Of a DNA stretch of 64,000 bases, positions 33,478-42,743 are shown piece after piece; the stretch's first letter is position 1, and the number at the start of each line of letters is the position of its first letter. The position numbers were made by a program, and so were the translations under genes. This DNA is from Sphingopyxis sp. MWB1. GTDB lineage: Bacteria; Pseudomonadota; Alphaproteobacteria; Sphingomonadales; Sphingomonadaceae. A model generated the notes under the pieces. The model was not told where the DNA came from and ran no database searches. It saw only the letters and a list, made by a program, of their open reading frames with translations. The stretch covers positions 744,001 through 808,000 of the forward strand of contig NZ_JQFJ01000002.1 in the NCBI RefSeq assembly GCF_000763945.1, read 5' to 3'.

Positions 33478-33658
33478 TCGCGCAGAGGCGCAGAGAACGC
33501 AGAGAGGATGAATTTCGCGCGGAGGCGCGGAGACGCGGAGAGACGGCTTTTATAAGAAACGCGGGCCTCCGGTGGTCCGGGACGTCTCACCATTCAGGCC
33601 CTTTTATTGTGCGGCTATGCCGCTCCTCTTCTTCACTCCGCGTCTCCGCGCCTCCGCG
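33478..33658. repeat. Family C 8-bp periodic repeats with inverted pair
   Basis: A first run at 33478-33506 is built from GCGCAGAG-type octamers. From 33518 to 33540 a 23-base run of GCGCGGAG-type octamers is repeated as its exact inverse complement at 33636-33658, 95 bases further on. The gap 33261-33741 contains no gene I can support; it is filled by family A and C repeats. Confidence 0.85.
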
Positions 33659-33694
33659 TGAGCCCCTGTAACACTCCTCGGGCTTGACCCGCCC

Positions 33695-33733
33695 GTCATC
33701 CCGGGCTTGACCCGGGACCCGCCTTCCTTCTTG
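33695..33733. repeat. Family A repeat, left flank of GIY-YIG gene
   Basis: Same 39 bases as at 33365. It ends eight bases before the ATG of the GIY-YIG gene and is inverted relative to the copy at the gene's 3' end. It displaces any recognisable Shine-Dalgarno. Confidence 0.92.
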
Positions 33734-33741
33734 ATGCGGTG

Positions 33742-34086
33742 ATGGAACGCGGCCCCTGCGTCTATATTCTCGCGCGATCTTCCCACGGCACCTTGTACAC
33801 CGGGGTTACGTCGAACCTTGTTCAACGCGTCCACCAGCATCGCGAAGGGACGTTCGGCGGCTATACCAAGGATTATGGAATCAAGCGGCTGGTCTGGTTC
33901 GAATGCCATGAGACGATGGAAGCCGCCATCCTGCGCGAAAAGCGCATCAAGCGATGGCTACGCGCATGGAAATATGATCTGATCCACACGATGAATCCCA
34001 TGTGGCGCGACCTGGCCGAAGATTTCGGCTTCGATCCGCTCCCGCTGGGAAGAGAAAAGGCGGGTCCCGGGTCAAGCCCGGGATGA
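33742..34086 (+). CDS. GIY-YIG nuclease domain protein flanked by inverted repeats
   Basis: About 114 residues with the GIY-YIG signature (CVYILARS...TLYTGVTSNLVQRVHQHREG), the catalytic Arg/Glu region (ILREKRIKRWLRAWKYDLI) and an N-terminal start at ATG 33742 (GTG at 33739 possible). The last ten residues (KAGPGSSPG) are read from a family A repeat. The whole gene sits between repeats 33695-33733 and 34057-34133 in inverted orientation. GIY-YIG domains cut DNA; the family (YhbQ/UPF0213-like) has no proven cellular role. Whether the repeats and the gene form a unit is inferred. Confidence 0.87.
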   Translation: MERGPCVYILARSSHGTLYTGVTSNLVQRVHQHREGTFGGYTKDYGIKRLVWFECHETMEAAILREKRIKRWLRAWKYDLIHTMNPMWRDLAEDFGFDPLPLGREKAGPGSSPG

Positions 34087-34133
34087 CGACGGGGTCAAGC
34101 CCGGGATGACGACCGGGTCAAGCCCGGGATGAC
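34057..34133. repeat. Family A repeats, right flank (one full, two partial)
   Basis: 34057-34087 is the exact inverse complement of the first 31 bases of the left-flank copy. Two shortened copies follow at 34091-34110 and 34113-34133, all in one orientation, so the right flank is a small tandem array. It overlaps the GIY-YIG stop codon. Confidence 0.92.
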
Positions 34134-34157
34134 CTCGGGAGAGGAGCGCAGCCCCCC

Positions 34158-34715
34158 TCACCGCAAGGTCATGGTATCGCCTTCGATGTTCACCGCGTCG
34201 AGCCGCGACAAAAAGCTTTGGCCGAGCAGCGAGACGCCCATGTCGGCGTCGATCACCGCGGCCTGCACCCGGCGCTTTTCGATGCCGTCGACCGCGACGC
34301 TGTCGAGCATGACGGGGCGCAGCGGGACGGTGCCGCCCGCGGTATTTGCGTGCCCGCCGATGCGCAGGCTCGCAACATCAATCCCCAGCGTTTCGGCATC
34401 GCGGCGGGTGAGTGCGATGATCGACGCGCCGCTGTCGACCATCATGCGGATGCGGCGTCCGTCGATGCTGGCGTCGGCATAGAAATGCGAATCCCTTGCC
34501 CGGCCCAGCCGGACTTCGCCGCCTGCGCTGCGCTGCGCGGTGCCGGAGGACCAGCCGCCCTTCGTCCGCGGCTGGGTCGTCCAATTGTCATGATTGCCCG
34601 AAACCGTGCCGCCGCTTTCGGTCTCGGCAAGCGTGGGCGTTCGGCTGGCGCATTTCGCCATGCCGACCGACAACGCCGCGATGAAAAAGGCCAGGCCAAA
34701 AAAACGTCCGATCAT
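34158..34715 (-). CDS. Retropepsin-like clan AA aspartic protease
   Basis: A 185-residue protein with an N-terminal hydrophobic segment (residues 4-22), a low-complexity linker and one retropepsin domain from about residue 75, with the catalytic motif MMVDSGASIIALT and the family's LLGQSFLSRLDAVNIE end. This matches bacterial TIGR02281-type proteases, which act as dimers in the periplasm. Substrates unknown. Same strand and close to the next two genes upstream. Confidence 0.85.
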   Translation of the reverse strand: MIGRFFGLAFFIAALSVGMAKCASRTPTLAETESGGTVSGNHDNWTTQPRTKGGWSSGTAQRSAGGEVRLGRARDSHFYADASIDGRRIRMMVDSGASIIALTRRDAETLGIDVASLRIGGHANTAGGTVPLRPVMLDSVAVDGIEKRRVQAAVIDADMGVSLLGQSFLSRLDAVNIEGDTMTLR

Positions 34716-34750
34716 GGCCGGGCCTATGGCACAAAGACGTTGGGCTTTGG

Positions 34751-35332
34751 TTAAGCAGGGCCGATGCCCGGCCCGTCGATAAAGGCGCGCCAGCGCGGCA
34801 TATCCTCGCGCAGCGAATAGGCGATGCGCGCGCAGGCATAGCCGCGCCCCGGCGCATTATCCGCCTGTGCCGCCACAGCGGGCCGCGCGTCGCCCCCGGC
34901 GGACCAGCAGATCAACGCTTCGGCCTCTGGCCCCGCCGCCAATTCGCTGCGTTCGGCTGGTGAATAGGCCGCGGGCGGTGCCCAGCCCAAAATATGCCGC
35001 CGGATGGGTGCATCGTCCGTCATCAAGGGGGCAAAGACGCCCTCCGGATCGTCAAGCAGGGCCGCGACCCGCAGCCGATCATTTTTACTCAGCCAGATCC
35101 CGCCCAAGAGGGGGCCCCAGCGCCGTTCGTCGCGCGAACGCAGCGCGGCGAGCAGATCATCGGCAGCGCGCTCAAAATAGGGACGCCAGCGCGAATCCAC
35201 CGCCAGCGGCGCCAGCCGCGAAGGCGCGGTTTTTTCCTCTGCCACGGGTGCGGGCCAGGCAGCCGATGTGCCGGACGCTTCCGCCCCGGCCAGCGGGGGG
35301 AGCAACAGGGAGAGAGCAAGGGTGAAGGACAT
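34751..35332 (-). CDS. Hypothetical exported protein
   Basis: 193 residues from ATG 35332, with a signal peptide-like start (MSFTLALSLLLPPLAGAEA) and a region WLSKNDRLRVAALLDDPEGVFAPLM. Two cysteines (ALICWS, YACARIAYS) might form a disulfide. I do not recognise a domain. The gene lies between ygfZ and the protease on the same strand, with a gap of 67 bases to ygfZ, so an operon is likely. Confidence 0.6.
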   Translation of the reverse strand: MSFTLALSLLLPPLAGAEASGTSAAWPAPVAEEKTAPSRLAPLAVDSRWRPYFERAADDLLAALRSRDERRWGPLLGGIWLSKNDRLRVAALLDDPEGVFAPLMTDDAPIRRHILGWAPPAAYSPAERSELAAGPEAEALICWSAGGDARPAVAAQADNAPGRGYACARIAYSLREDMPRWRAFIDGPGIGPA

Positions 35333-35399
35333 GCGCCGCAGCCTATCAGCCGTGCGGCCTGCTGTCATGCAGTGCGCGGAGCCTTTGGGGGCAGAACCC

Positions 35400-36128
35400 T
35401 TATCCCCCGGTCGCCGCCAACCCTTCGCGCAGCCAGCCGGGGGCGACCGCTGCATCAATGGCCTCGACGCGGCGATGCTCGACCGACCAGCCGAGATCGG
35501 GATAGGCGATCATCTGGCGCTTTTCATCGGCCTCGGCGATGGGGACGACGACCAGCCGCCGGTTGACCTTTTGCCGCCAGTTCATCCGCGCGGTATTTTC
35601 CTGCCCGACATAGCAGCCCTTGGCAAAGCTCACGCCGTTGAGCTCGGCGGCATTGCATTCAAGCCACAGCGTCGCGCCGTCGCCCAGTTCGGCGCGCCCT
35701 TCGGTGACGCCCAGCGACAGGCGATGCGCGCGCCAGTCGGCGTCGGCGCCCTCCCCCTCCTCTGGCGGCGCCAGCCAGCGCTGACCCAGATCGGAAAGCC
35801 GCGGGTCGGGGACACCCAGATCGCCCTCGCGCGCCCAATGCACCGCCAGCGCCTCTTCACGGGCGATGCTGATTGCGCGGCGCAGGCGATAGAGGGTGAG
35901 CCGCTTCGCCAGCGCGTCGGCGACTTCTGCCTCGCAGTCGATAAGGATATCTTCCTCATCACCCCAGATCATAAAATCGAACAACACCTTGCCCTGCGGG
36001 GTCAAAAGCGCCGCCCAGACGGGCAGATTGCCCGCGACATCATTGGTCACCAGCCCCTGCAGAAATCCCCGGACATCCTCCCCCGACAGACGAAGGAGCG
36101 CGCGATTGTGAAGGCTGGTATTGGTCAT
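35400..36128 (-). CDS. ygfZ: Folate-binding YgfZ (CAF17/IBA57) family protein
   Basis: A 242-residue tetrahydrofolate-binding protein that supports iron-sulfur cluster repair or assembly. The diagnostic motif KGCYVGQE is at about residue 169 and LLTPQGKVLFDFMIW near 42-56. Divergent from pyrC, 58 bases apart. Confidence 0.9.
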   Translation of the reverse strand: MTNTSLHNRALLRLSGEDVRGFLQGLVTNDVAGNLPVWAALLTPQGKVLFDFMIWGDEEDILIDCEAEVADALAKRLTLYRLRRAISIAREEALAVHWAREGDLGVPDPRLSDLGQRWLAPPEEGEGADADWRAHRLSLGVTEGRAELGDGATLWLECNAAELNGVSFAKGCYVGQENTARMNWRQKVNRRLVVVPIAEADEKRQMIAYPDLGWSVEHRRVEAIDAAVAPGWLREGLAATGG

Positions 36129-36186
36129 GACGATAATCTAGGGACGGCGCAGCCAAAACCCAAGCCCGCAATGACCGAGGTTCGCC

Positions 36187-37209
36187 ATGACCGACCGCCT
36201 GACTATCCGCCGCCCCGACGACTGGCATGTCCATTTGCGCGACGGCGCCATGCTGAACCATGTCGCCCGCTATACGGCGCGGCAGTTCGCGCGCGCGATC
36301 GTCATGCCGAACCTGTCGCCCCCGGTCACGACGGTCGAACAAGGCAAGGCCTATCGCGAGCGGATTAATGCGGCGGTTCCGGCGGAGATGGATTTCACCC
36401 CGCTGATCGTCGCCTATCTGACCGACACGAGCGACGCCGCGGAAATGGCGCGCGGCCACGCGGAGGGGGTGTTCACCGCCGCCAAGCTTTATCCCGCCCA
36501 TGCGACCACGGGCAGCGCGCATGGCGTCACCGACATCGCCAATATCCGCCCGGTTCTGGAGCGGATGCAGGACATCGGCATGCCGCTCCTGATCCATGGC
36601 GAGGTGACCGACCATGATGTGGATATTTTCGACCGCGAGGCGGTGTTTATCGAGCGCACGCTGGCGCCGCTGGTGCGCGACATGCCCGCGCTCAAGATCG
36701 TCTTTGAACATATCACCACGGCAGAGGCGGCGCAGTTTGTCGCCGACGCCCCCGCCAATGTCGCCGCGACGATCACGCCGCAGCATATGCACATCAACCG
36801 CAATGCCATGCTGGTGGGCGGCATTCGTCCCCATGCCTATTGCCTGCCCGTTGCGAAGCGCGAGCATCACCGGCTGGCGGTGCGCGCCGCCGCAACATCG
36901 GGTTCGCCCAAATTCTTCCTGGGCACCGACAGCGCGCCGCATGAGGTGCACACGAAGGAAAGCGCCTGCGGCTGCGCGGGAATTTTCAACGCGCCCTTCG
37001 CGCTTGAATCCTATCTCACCGCCTTTGACGAAGATGATGCGCTCGACTGGTTCGAGGCTTTTGCGAGCGAAAACGGCCCGCGCTTCTATGGCTTGCCCCT
37101 CAACGAAGGCACGGTGACGCTCGAACGCGCCGAAGTGACGGTGCCCGACCGCATCGGCGAGGTCGTGCCTTTTCATGCGGGCGAAACGCTGGGGTGGCGG
37201 CTGGTCTGA
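36187..37209 (+). CDS. pyrC: Dihydroorotase
   Basis: A 340-residue zinc amidohydrolase of the short (type II, E. coli-like) class in pyrimidine synthesis. Metal ligands are in [10 protein letters not shown], with carboxylated lysine in [13 protein letters not shown], histidines in [10 protein letters not shown] and IVFEHITT, and the aspartate in FLGTDSAPH. Complements pyrE at 6.8 kb. Confidence 0.96.
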   Translation: MTDRLTIRRPDDWHVHLRDGAMLNHVARYTARQFARAIVMPNLSPPVTTVEQGKAYRERINAAVPAEMDFTPLIVAYLTDTSDAAEMARGHAEGVFTAAKLYPAHATTGSAHGVTDIANIRPVLERMQDIGMPLLIHGEVTDHDVDIFDREAVFIERTLAPLVRDMPALKIVFEHITTAEAAQFVADAPANVAATITPQHMHINRNAMLVGGIRPHAYCLPVAKREHHRLAVRAAATSGSPKFFLGTDSAPHEVHTKESACGCAGIFNAPFALESYLTAFDEDDALDWFEAFASENGPRFYGLPLNEGTVTLERAEVTVPDRIGEVVPFHAGETLGWRLV

Positions 37210-37220
37210 TCCGCCGGCGC

Positions 37221-38141
37221 TCAGGCGATCTCGATCATCCGGCTCGCGCGCATCTTGCGCCACAGATCAAAGCTGAACACGGCGATGCTCGCCCAGATCA
37301 GCAGGAAGCAGATAAGCTGCGCGGGTTTGAGCGGTTCGCGGAACAGGAAAATGCCCACGAAAAACTGGATAGTGGGCGCCAGATACTGGATGAAGCCCAG
37401 CGCGGCATAGCTCATCCGCCGCGCGGCGGTGGCGAAGAGCAACAGCGGCACCGCGGTCACTACTCCAGCCGCTGCCAGCAACAGGCTGATCCCGGTGCTC
37501 GACCCGAAACCCGTGCCGCTGTCTGCGACCAGATAATAGGCGGCGGCGGCAAGCGAGATGGGCAGCAGCAAGGTTGTTTCGACCGCAAGCCCGGGAAGCG
37601 ACCCCACCGGGGCAATCTTGCGCAGCAAACCATAGGTTCCGAAAGACAGAGCAAGAGTAACGCTGATCCAAAGGGTATTCAGCGCCCCTGCAAGGAGCAT
37701 CGCCACGCCCAAGGCGGCCATAGCAACCGCCACACCCTGAAGGCGCGACAGTCGCTCGCCAAGAAATATCATGCCAAGCAGCACATTGATCAGAGGGTTC
37801 AGATAATAGCCGAGGCTGGCGGCAAGCACATGTTCGGTGAAAATCGCATAGATATAGACAAGCCAGTTGATCCCGATCAGCACCGCGCTGGCAAGCAGCA
37901 GGCGGAGCAAGCGCCAATCGCGAAAGGCAGCCATATATTCGCCGATCTGGCGGCGAAAGATCATGATGGCGAAGCAAAAGGGCAGCGACCAGATGATCCG
38001 CTGCGTCAACACCTCAACGGGTGGGACCGTTTCCAGCAACTTGAAGAAAATCGGGACGAAACCCCATATGCCATAGGCGGCAATCGCATAGGGCAGACCG
38101 CGCTGTTCGCTCCCTTGCGGAGACGGCGTTGGGGTCGTCAT
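37221..38141 (-). CDS. rarD: RarD-type EamA family permease
   Basis: 306 residues with ten hydrophobic helices. The N-terminal GLPYAIAAYGIWGFVPIFFKLL and internal NWLVYIYAIFTEHVLAASLGYYLNPL are characteristic of RarD, linked to chloramphenicol resistance in E. coli but of uncertain substrate in general. It is convergent with pyrC and lies 16 bases after a small membrane protein gene. Confidence 0.9.
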   Translation of the reverse strand: MTTPTPSPQGSEQRGLPYAIAAYGIWGFVPIFFKLLETVPPVEVLTQRIIWSLPFCFAIMIFRRQIGEYMAAFRDWRLLRLLLASAVLIGINWLVYIYAIFTEHVLAASLGYYLNPLINVLLGMIFLGERLSRLQGVAVAMAALGVAMLLAGALNTLWISVTLALSFGTYGLLRKIAPVGSLPGLAVETTLLLPISLAAAAYYLVADSGTGFGSSTGISLLLAAAGVVTAVPLLLFATAARRMSYAALGFIQYLAPTIQFFVGIFLFREPLKPAQLICFLLIWASIAVFSFDLWRKMRASRMIEIA

Positions 38142-38157
38142 CGCCGAGGCCGTTCGA

Positions 38158-38379
38158 TCAGATGATTCCGCCGCCCAGCATCAGGCGAATCACGCCAATG
38201 ACCACGACAACGATGTTCAGATTGCGTCCGCTGGTGCTGCCCGACATTGCGCCGAGCGCCAGGCCGACCGCCGCAAAGGGAATGATGAGCCAATTGGCCC
38301 AGCCAAGCAGGGGGATGAATGCGACAACCGCCAGAATCAAAGCAATCGCACCGATGAGGAGAGAAGCGATATTGAGCAT
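38158..38379 (-). CDS. Small membrane protein
   Basis: 73 residues, almost entirely hydrophobic, forming two to three helices (ALILAVVAFIPLLGWANWLIIPFAAVGLALGAM; NIVVVVIGVIRLMLGG). It starts at ATG 38379 and is 16 bases upstream of rarD on the same strand, so the pair may be cotranscribed. A basic reading frame upstream was not included because it lacks similarity. Confidence 0.7.
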   Translation of the reverse strand: MLNIASLLIGAIALILAVVAFIPLLGWANWLIIPFAAVGLALGAMSGSTSGRNLNIVVVVIGVIRLMLGGGII

Positions 38380-38578
38380 GGCGAATGTGTCGCATGAGCC
38401 AGCGACCGGGGCAAGACCAATTCGGTTCATCGACGGGCGCACTCGCTTCATCTTGTTGCCGCAGGTTCATGCAACATGCGGCACAAAACCCTCGTTCTTC
38501 ACATCGAGCGTTCGCCCCGCCGGAGCCCGGATAGCGGCCCGAAAGGGAAAGAATGCCGGACCAGGAAAGGATCGAGTC

Positions 38579-38995
38579 ATGAAAAAGATTACCAAGGGTT
38601 TGAGGGCCGCCGCAATGGCTACCGGCCTCACCCTCACCAGCCCCGTTCTGGCGGGCGTTCCGGGCGGCCTCGCGACTCCGTCCGCTGATATCGCGGCGGC
38701 GCCTATCGCGCTCGCTCAGGACAGTGGCTTTCACAAAAAGAATAAAAAGCACCGCCATTATGCTCGCGACCAGCGGATCAACCGCGACACGCGCATCTGG
38801 CGCGGCGATGACGGGCGTTATTATTGCAAGCGCGACAATGGTACGACCGGCCTGCTGATCGGCGGTGCGGTCGGTGGTCTGGCCGGCCATGAAATCGCCG
38901 GTGGCGGCGACAAGCTGCTTGGCACTATCATTGGTGCGGGTGCAGGCGCGCTGCTGGGTCGGGAAATCGATCGCGACAAATATCGCTGTCGCTAA
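38579..38995 (+). CDS. Glycine zipper 2TM outer envelope protein
   Basis: 138 residues: signal peptide (about 1-25, MKKITKGLRAAAMATGLTLT...), a His/Lys/Arg-rich stretch (HKKNKKHRHYARDQRINRD) and a glycine zipper (GLLIGGAVGGLAGHEIAGGG...GTIIGAGAGALLG). Such domains occur in small outer-membrane lipoproteins. Shine-Dalgarno AGGAAAGG is suitably placed, and a strong terminator follows. Confidence 0.82.
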   Translation: MKKITKGLRAAAMATGLTLTSPVLAGVPGGLATPSADIAAAPIALAQDSGFHKKNKKHRHYARDQRINRDTRIWRGDDGRYYCKRDNGTTGLLIGGAVGGLAGHEIAGGGDKLLGTIIGAGAGALLGREIDRDKYRCR

Positions 38996-39088
38996 ATTTG
39001 CCAGGCCCCGGCAGAACACAGCATTCCGCCGGGGTCGGCCATATCGTCCTGGCGCATCCACCACCCCTCAATAATGCGCCGCGACGAT

Positions 39089-39121
39089 GGGGGCGCCGAC
39101 TTGGTCGGCGCCCCTTCTTTT
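39089..39121 (+). terminator. Intrinsic terminator
   Basis: GGGGCGCCGA and TCGGCGCCCC form a perfect 10-bp stem with a five-base loop, followed by TTCTTTT, about 95 bases after the glycine zipper gene. Confidence 0.85.
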
Positions 39122-39224
39122 CGAACGCAATCCGGTCCCTATCTGCGGCAGGCGCCCTTGCCCCTGCTCAAAACATGGCGCAAGGACAGAAAGAGAATAT
39201 CTCCCCCGCCAAAAGGACTGCGCC

Positions 39225-39776
39225 ATGCTCAACGGCCCCCTGCTCGTCACCCAGCGCCTGATCCTCCGCCCGCCCGCCCCCGAAGATTTTGACGCCTTCG
39301 CCGCCATGTGCACCGAAGAGGAGACAATGCGCTTTATCGGCGGCGCCTGTGCGCGTGCGGCCGCTTGGCGCCAATGGTGCCTTATTGCCGGCGCATGGCA
39401 TATTCGCGGTTTCTCGATGTTTTCCGTGATTGAGCGGTCCACGGGCGAATGGATTGGCCGCGTCGGCCCCTGGGAACCCGAAGGCTGGCCCGCGCCCGAG
39501 GTCGGCTATGGCCTTTCGGCGCGCTTTGCGGGCAAAGGCTATGCCCTGGAAGCTGCGATCGCAGCTTGCGATTTTGCGGTCGAGTTTCTGAAATGGCCGC
39601 AACTGATGCACAGCATCGATGTCGACAATATTCGCTCGCAAGCGTTGGCAAAGCGGCTAGGCGCGACTAACAGCGGCCCGACCCGCCTGCCCGCCCCCTT
39701 CGAGGACGCGCGCGTCGACGCCTGGGTGCAAGGCGCCGAGGATTGGCGCATCAAACGCAACGAATTTCAGCCATGA
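39225..39776 (+). CDS. GNAT family N-acetyltransferase
   Basis: 183 residues of the RimJ/RimL type: LVTQRLILRPPAPEDFDAF at the N-terminus and the acetyl-CoA loop region GYGLSARFAGKGYALEA. The AAGGA Shine-Dalgarno fixes ATG 39225. Target unknown. Its stop overlaps the DUF1330 start as ATGA. Confidence 0.88.
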   Translation: MLNGPLLVTQRLILRPPAPEDFDAFAAMCTEEETMRFIGGACARAAAWRQWCLIAGAWHIRGFSMFSVIERSTGEWIGRVGPWEPEGWPAPEVGYGLSARFAGKGYALEAAIAACDFAVEFLKWPQLMHSIDVDNIRSQALAKRLGATNSGPTRLPAPFEDARVDAWVQGAEDWRIKRNEFQP

Positions 39777-40216
39777 CCGCAGACCGCCATATCGACCCTG
39801 AGCGCACGCAGTTCGACGCCTTCAAGGCTCTGCCGCGCGACCGGGAAATCCATATGCTGAACCTTGTCCGCTTTCGGGGCGAGGCCGCCTATCCCACCGA
39901 TCACCCTCTTGCGGCCAAAAGGCTGACGGGGGTCGAGGCCTATGCGCTTTACGGTGAGCATAGCGGCCCCGTTTTCCAGCGTGTCGGCGGCACCATTATC
40001 TGGCGCGGAAGGATGGAAACCATGGTCATCGGCCCTGATGCGGAGAATTGCGATACGCTGTTCATCGCCCGCTACCCCACCGCTTCGGCTTTTCTCGAAA
40101 TGGTCACCGATCCCGTTTATCGGCAGGCCGTCGTGCATCGCCAAGCAGCGGTTGAAACCTCCCGCCTAATCCGCTGCGATGGCGAAGCGTCCCCTTCCGG
40201 CACAGTTTTTGGGTGA
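39773..40216 (+). CDS. DUF1330 domain protein
   Basis: 147 residues with the DUF1330 dimeric alpha-beta barrel (MLNLVRFRGEAAYPTD; FIARYPTASAFLEMVTDPVYRQAVVHRQAAVE). ATG overlaps the upstream acetyltransferase stop, so they are coupled. Function unknown. Confidence 0.85.
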   Translation: MTADRHIDPERTQFDAFKALPRDREIHMLNLVRFRGEAAYPTDHPLAAKRLTGVEAYALYGEHSGPVFQRVGGTIIWRGRMETMVIGPDAENCDTLFIARYPTASAFLEMVTDPVYRQAVVHRQAAVETSRLIRCDGEASPSGTVFG

Positions 40217-40303
40217 AGAAGGCTTGCCTCTTAACCCTGTTTGCTCACATCTTCTTAACCAAAGTCGGGCAGTTGCAAGGTAAATGTTAAGGGAGTGTTA
40301 GCG

Positions 40304-41053
40304 ATGAAGTGGCGCGGAAAATGGCTGGTTGCCGGTTTGGTAATGGCCACGACGGGCCTCGGCGGATGCCGGGACCAGCCGGATAACAAAGCCGAACTGG
40401 CCCCGCTCGACGACGGCCTCGTCGAGGCCGACCCCGCTATCAAGGGCGCACTCGAAGACAAGATCATGGTCGATCCGGGCCTTGCCGACCCAGCGAACCG
40501 CAATGCGGTCACCCCCGGCCAGCGCCCCGCCGATGGCGCGGCTCCGGCGGTCGGCAGCGCTGCGGCCGCGCGCGCCGCCGAAGCTGCCGCAGCGCTGAAA
40601 GCCGGCAAGCTGCTCGCCGCGCCCAAGGCGCTGCCCTTTGAAGAAGGGTGCGAGGATTGCAAGGCGCAGAAACAGCCCGTCACCATCGGCGCGCTCGCCC
40701 GCGAACAGTCGAAAGGCACCTGCGACGCCAAGCTGACCTATAACAATGAATGGGCCGACCGCCTTCCGGCCGCGTTCAAAGTCTATCCGCGCGCGACGCT
40801 GCGCGAGGCAGCGGGGGTTGACGGTGGCAAGTGCAATTTGCGCGTGGTCAATTTCCAGACCGCCGCGCCCATCGCGTCGGTGTTCAACTATTATCACACC
40901 ATGGCGGTGCAGGCCGGCTATTCGAGCGATCACCGCGTGCGCGGCGATGAACATGTGCTCGGGGGGACCAAGGGCGATCTCGCCTATGTCATCTTCGCCC
41001 GGCGCGACGCCAATATGACCGACGTCGATCTGGTTGCTTCGGGCGGGCGTTAA
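40304..41053 (+). CDS. Hypothetical lipoprotein
   Basis: 249 residues with a lipobox-like MATTGLGGC-RD at residues 14-22, an acidic and Ala/Pro-rich linker and a C-terminal domain with two pairs of cysteines (EEGCEDCKAQ near 113, STCD-like KGTCDAKLTY near 141, GGKCNLRVV near 177). It may be disulfide-bonded. No assigned function. ATG 40304 is preferred over GTG 40295 because GGGAG would be too close to the latter. Confidence 0.7.
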   Translation: MKWRGKWLVAGLVMATTGLGGCRDQPDNKAELAPLDDGLVEADPAIKGALEDKIMVDPGLADPANRNAVTPGQRPADGAAPAVGSAAAARAAEAAAALKAGKLLAAPKALPFEEGCEDCKAQKQPVTIGALAREQSKGTCDAKLTYNNEWADRLPAAFKVYPRATLREAAGVDGGKCNLRVVNFQTAAPIASVFNYYHTMAVQAGYSSDHRVRGDEHVLGGTKGDLAYVIFARRDANMTDVDLVASGGR

Positions 41054-41074
41054 CCCTTTCTCTCGCCCGAAAAG

Positions 41075-41106
41075 AAAAAGGCCCCCGCATTGCCGGGGCC
41101 TTTTTT
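41075..41106 (+). terminator. Intrinsic terminator
   Basis: GGCCCC and GGGGCC stem with a GC-rich loop, flanked by an A-run before and TTTTTT after, so it could work in both directions, between the lipoprotein gene and csbD. Confidence 0.85.
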
Positions 41107-41204
41107 GTCATTGCGCGCTCGGCGCAGGCCAAGGAAGCCATCCCTGTCCCGAAGCTCAAAGCGGCGGGCTGGGATTGCTTCGTCGCCGTGCTCCTCGCAA
41201 TGAC
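41107..41204. repeat. Family B inverted-repeat unit, 98 bp
   Basis: Begins directly after the terminator T-run with GTCATTGCGC and ends CTCGCAATGAC. The inner pair GGAAGCCATCC / GGGATTGCTTCG is only partly matched, so this copy has drifted. Confidence 0.75.
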
Positions 41205-41218
41205 GGGGATTTGGCGTC

Positions 41219-41401
41219 TCAGACCTTGTCGCCCAGCGCGCCCTTGATCTTTCCGGCGAGATTCTGGCCTTCGCCGCGGCGTTCCTGCGCTTCGCCTTCG
41301 GCGCGGAGGCGGTTATTATCGGTCAGTTTGCCGGCGGCTTGCTTGGCGTTGCCGGCGGTTTCATTGGCGAGGCCCTTGGCCTTGTCGGTCAGTTCACCCA
41401 T
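41219..41401 (-). CDS. CsbD family stress protein
   Basis: 60 residues, highly charged (MGELTDKAKGLANETAGNAK...GKIKGALGDKV), matching CsbD, a general stress-induced family of unknown molecular function. An AAGGAGATATGCC Shine-Dalgarno precedes the ATG, supporting this start. Confidence 0.88.
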   Translation of the reverse strand: MGELTDKAKGLANETAGNAKQAAGKLTDNNRLRAEGEAQERRGEGQNLAGKIKGALGDKV

Positions 41402-41521
41402 GGCATATCTCCTTGGTTGAGGGCGGGGCCGCTACCGCGACCCCATGACCGACCAACCGCCCGCCCCCGCCATTGTTCCGCTCCGCGCGCGCAAAGACGG
41501 TGAAGCGTTGATGGCCCGCAA

Positions 41522-42679
<1,158 letters not shown>

Positions 42680-42743
42680 TCAAGCGTGGGGTAAACGCGG
42701 TTAAAGGAAAAAGGGTAGAAAAAAAAGAGAGCCCTCGCGCCGC

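Noticed and set aside
33261..33741. Octamer repeats considered as a CRISPR array
   Set aside because: The period is 8 bases with no unique spacers, and no cas genes are nearby.
34057..34133. Right-flank repeats read as an intrinsic terminator
   Set aside because: The stems lack a following T-run and match dispersed copies elsewhere, so they are repeats.
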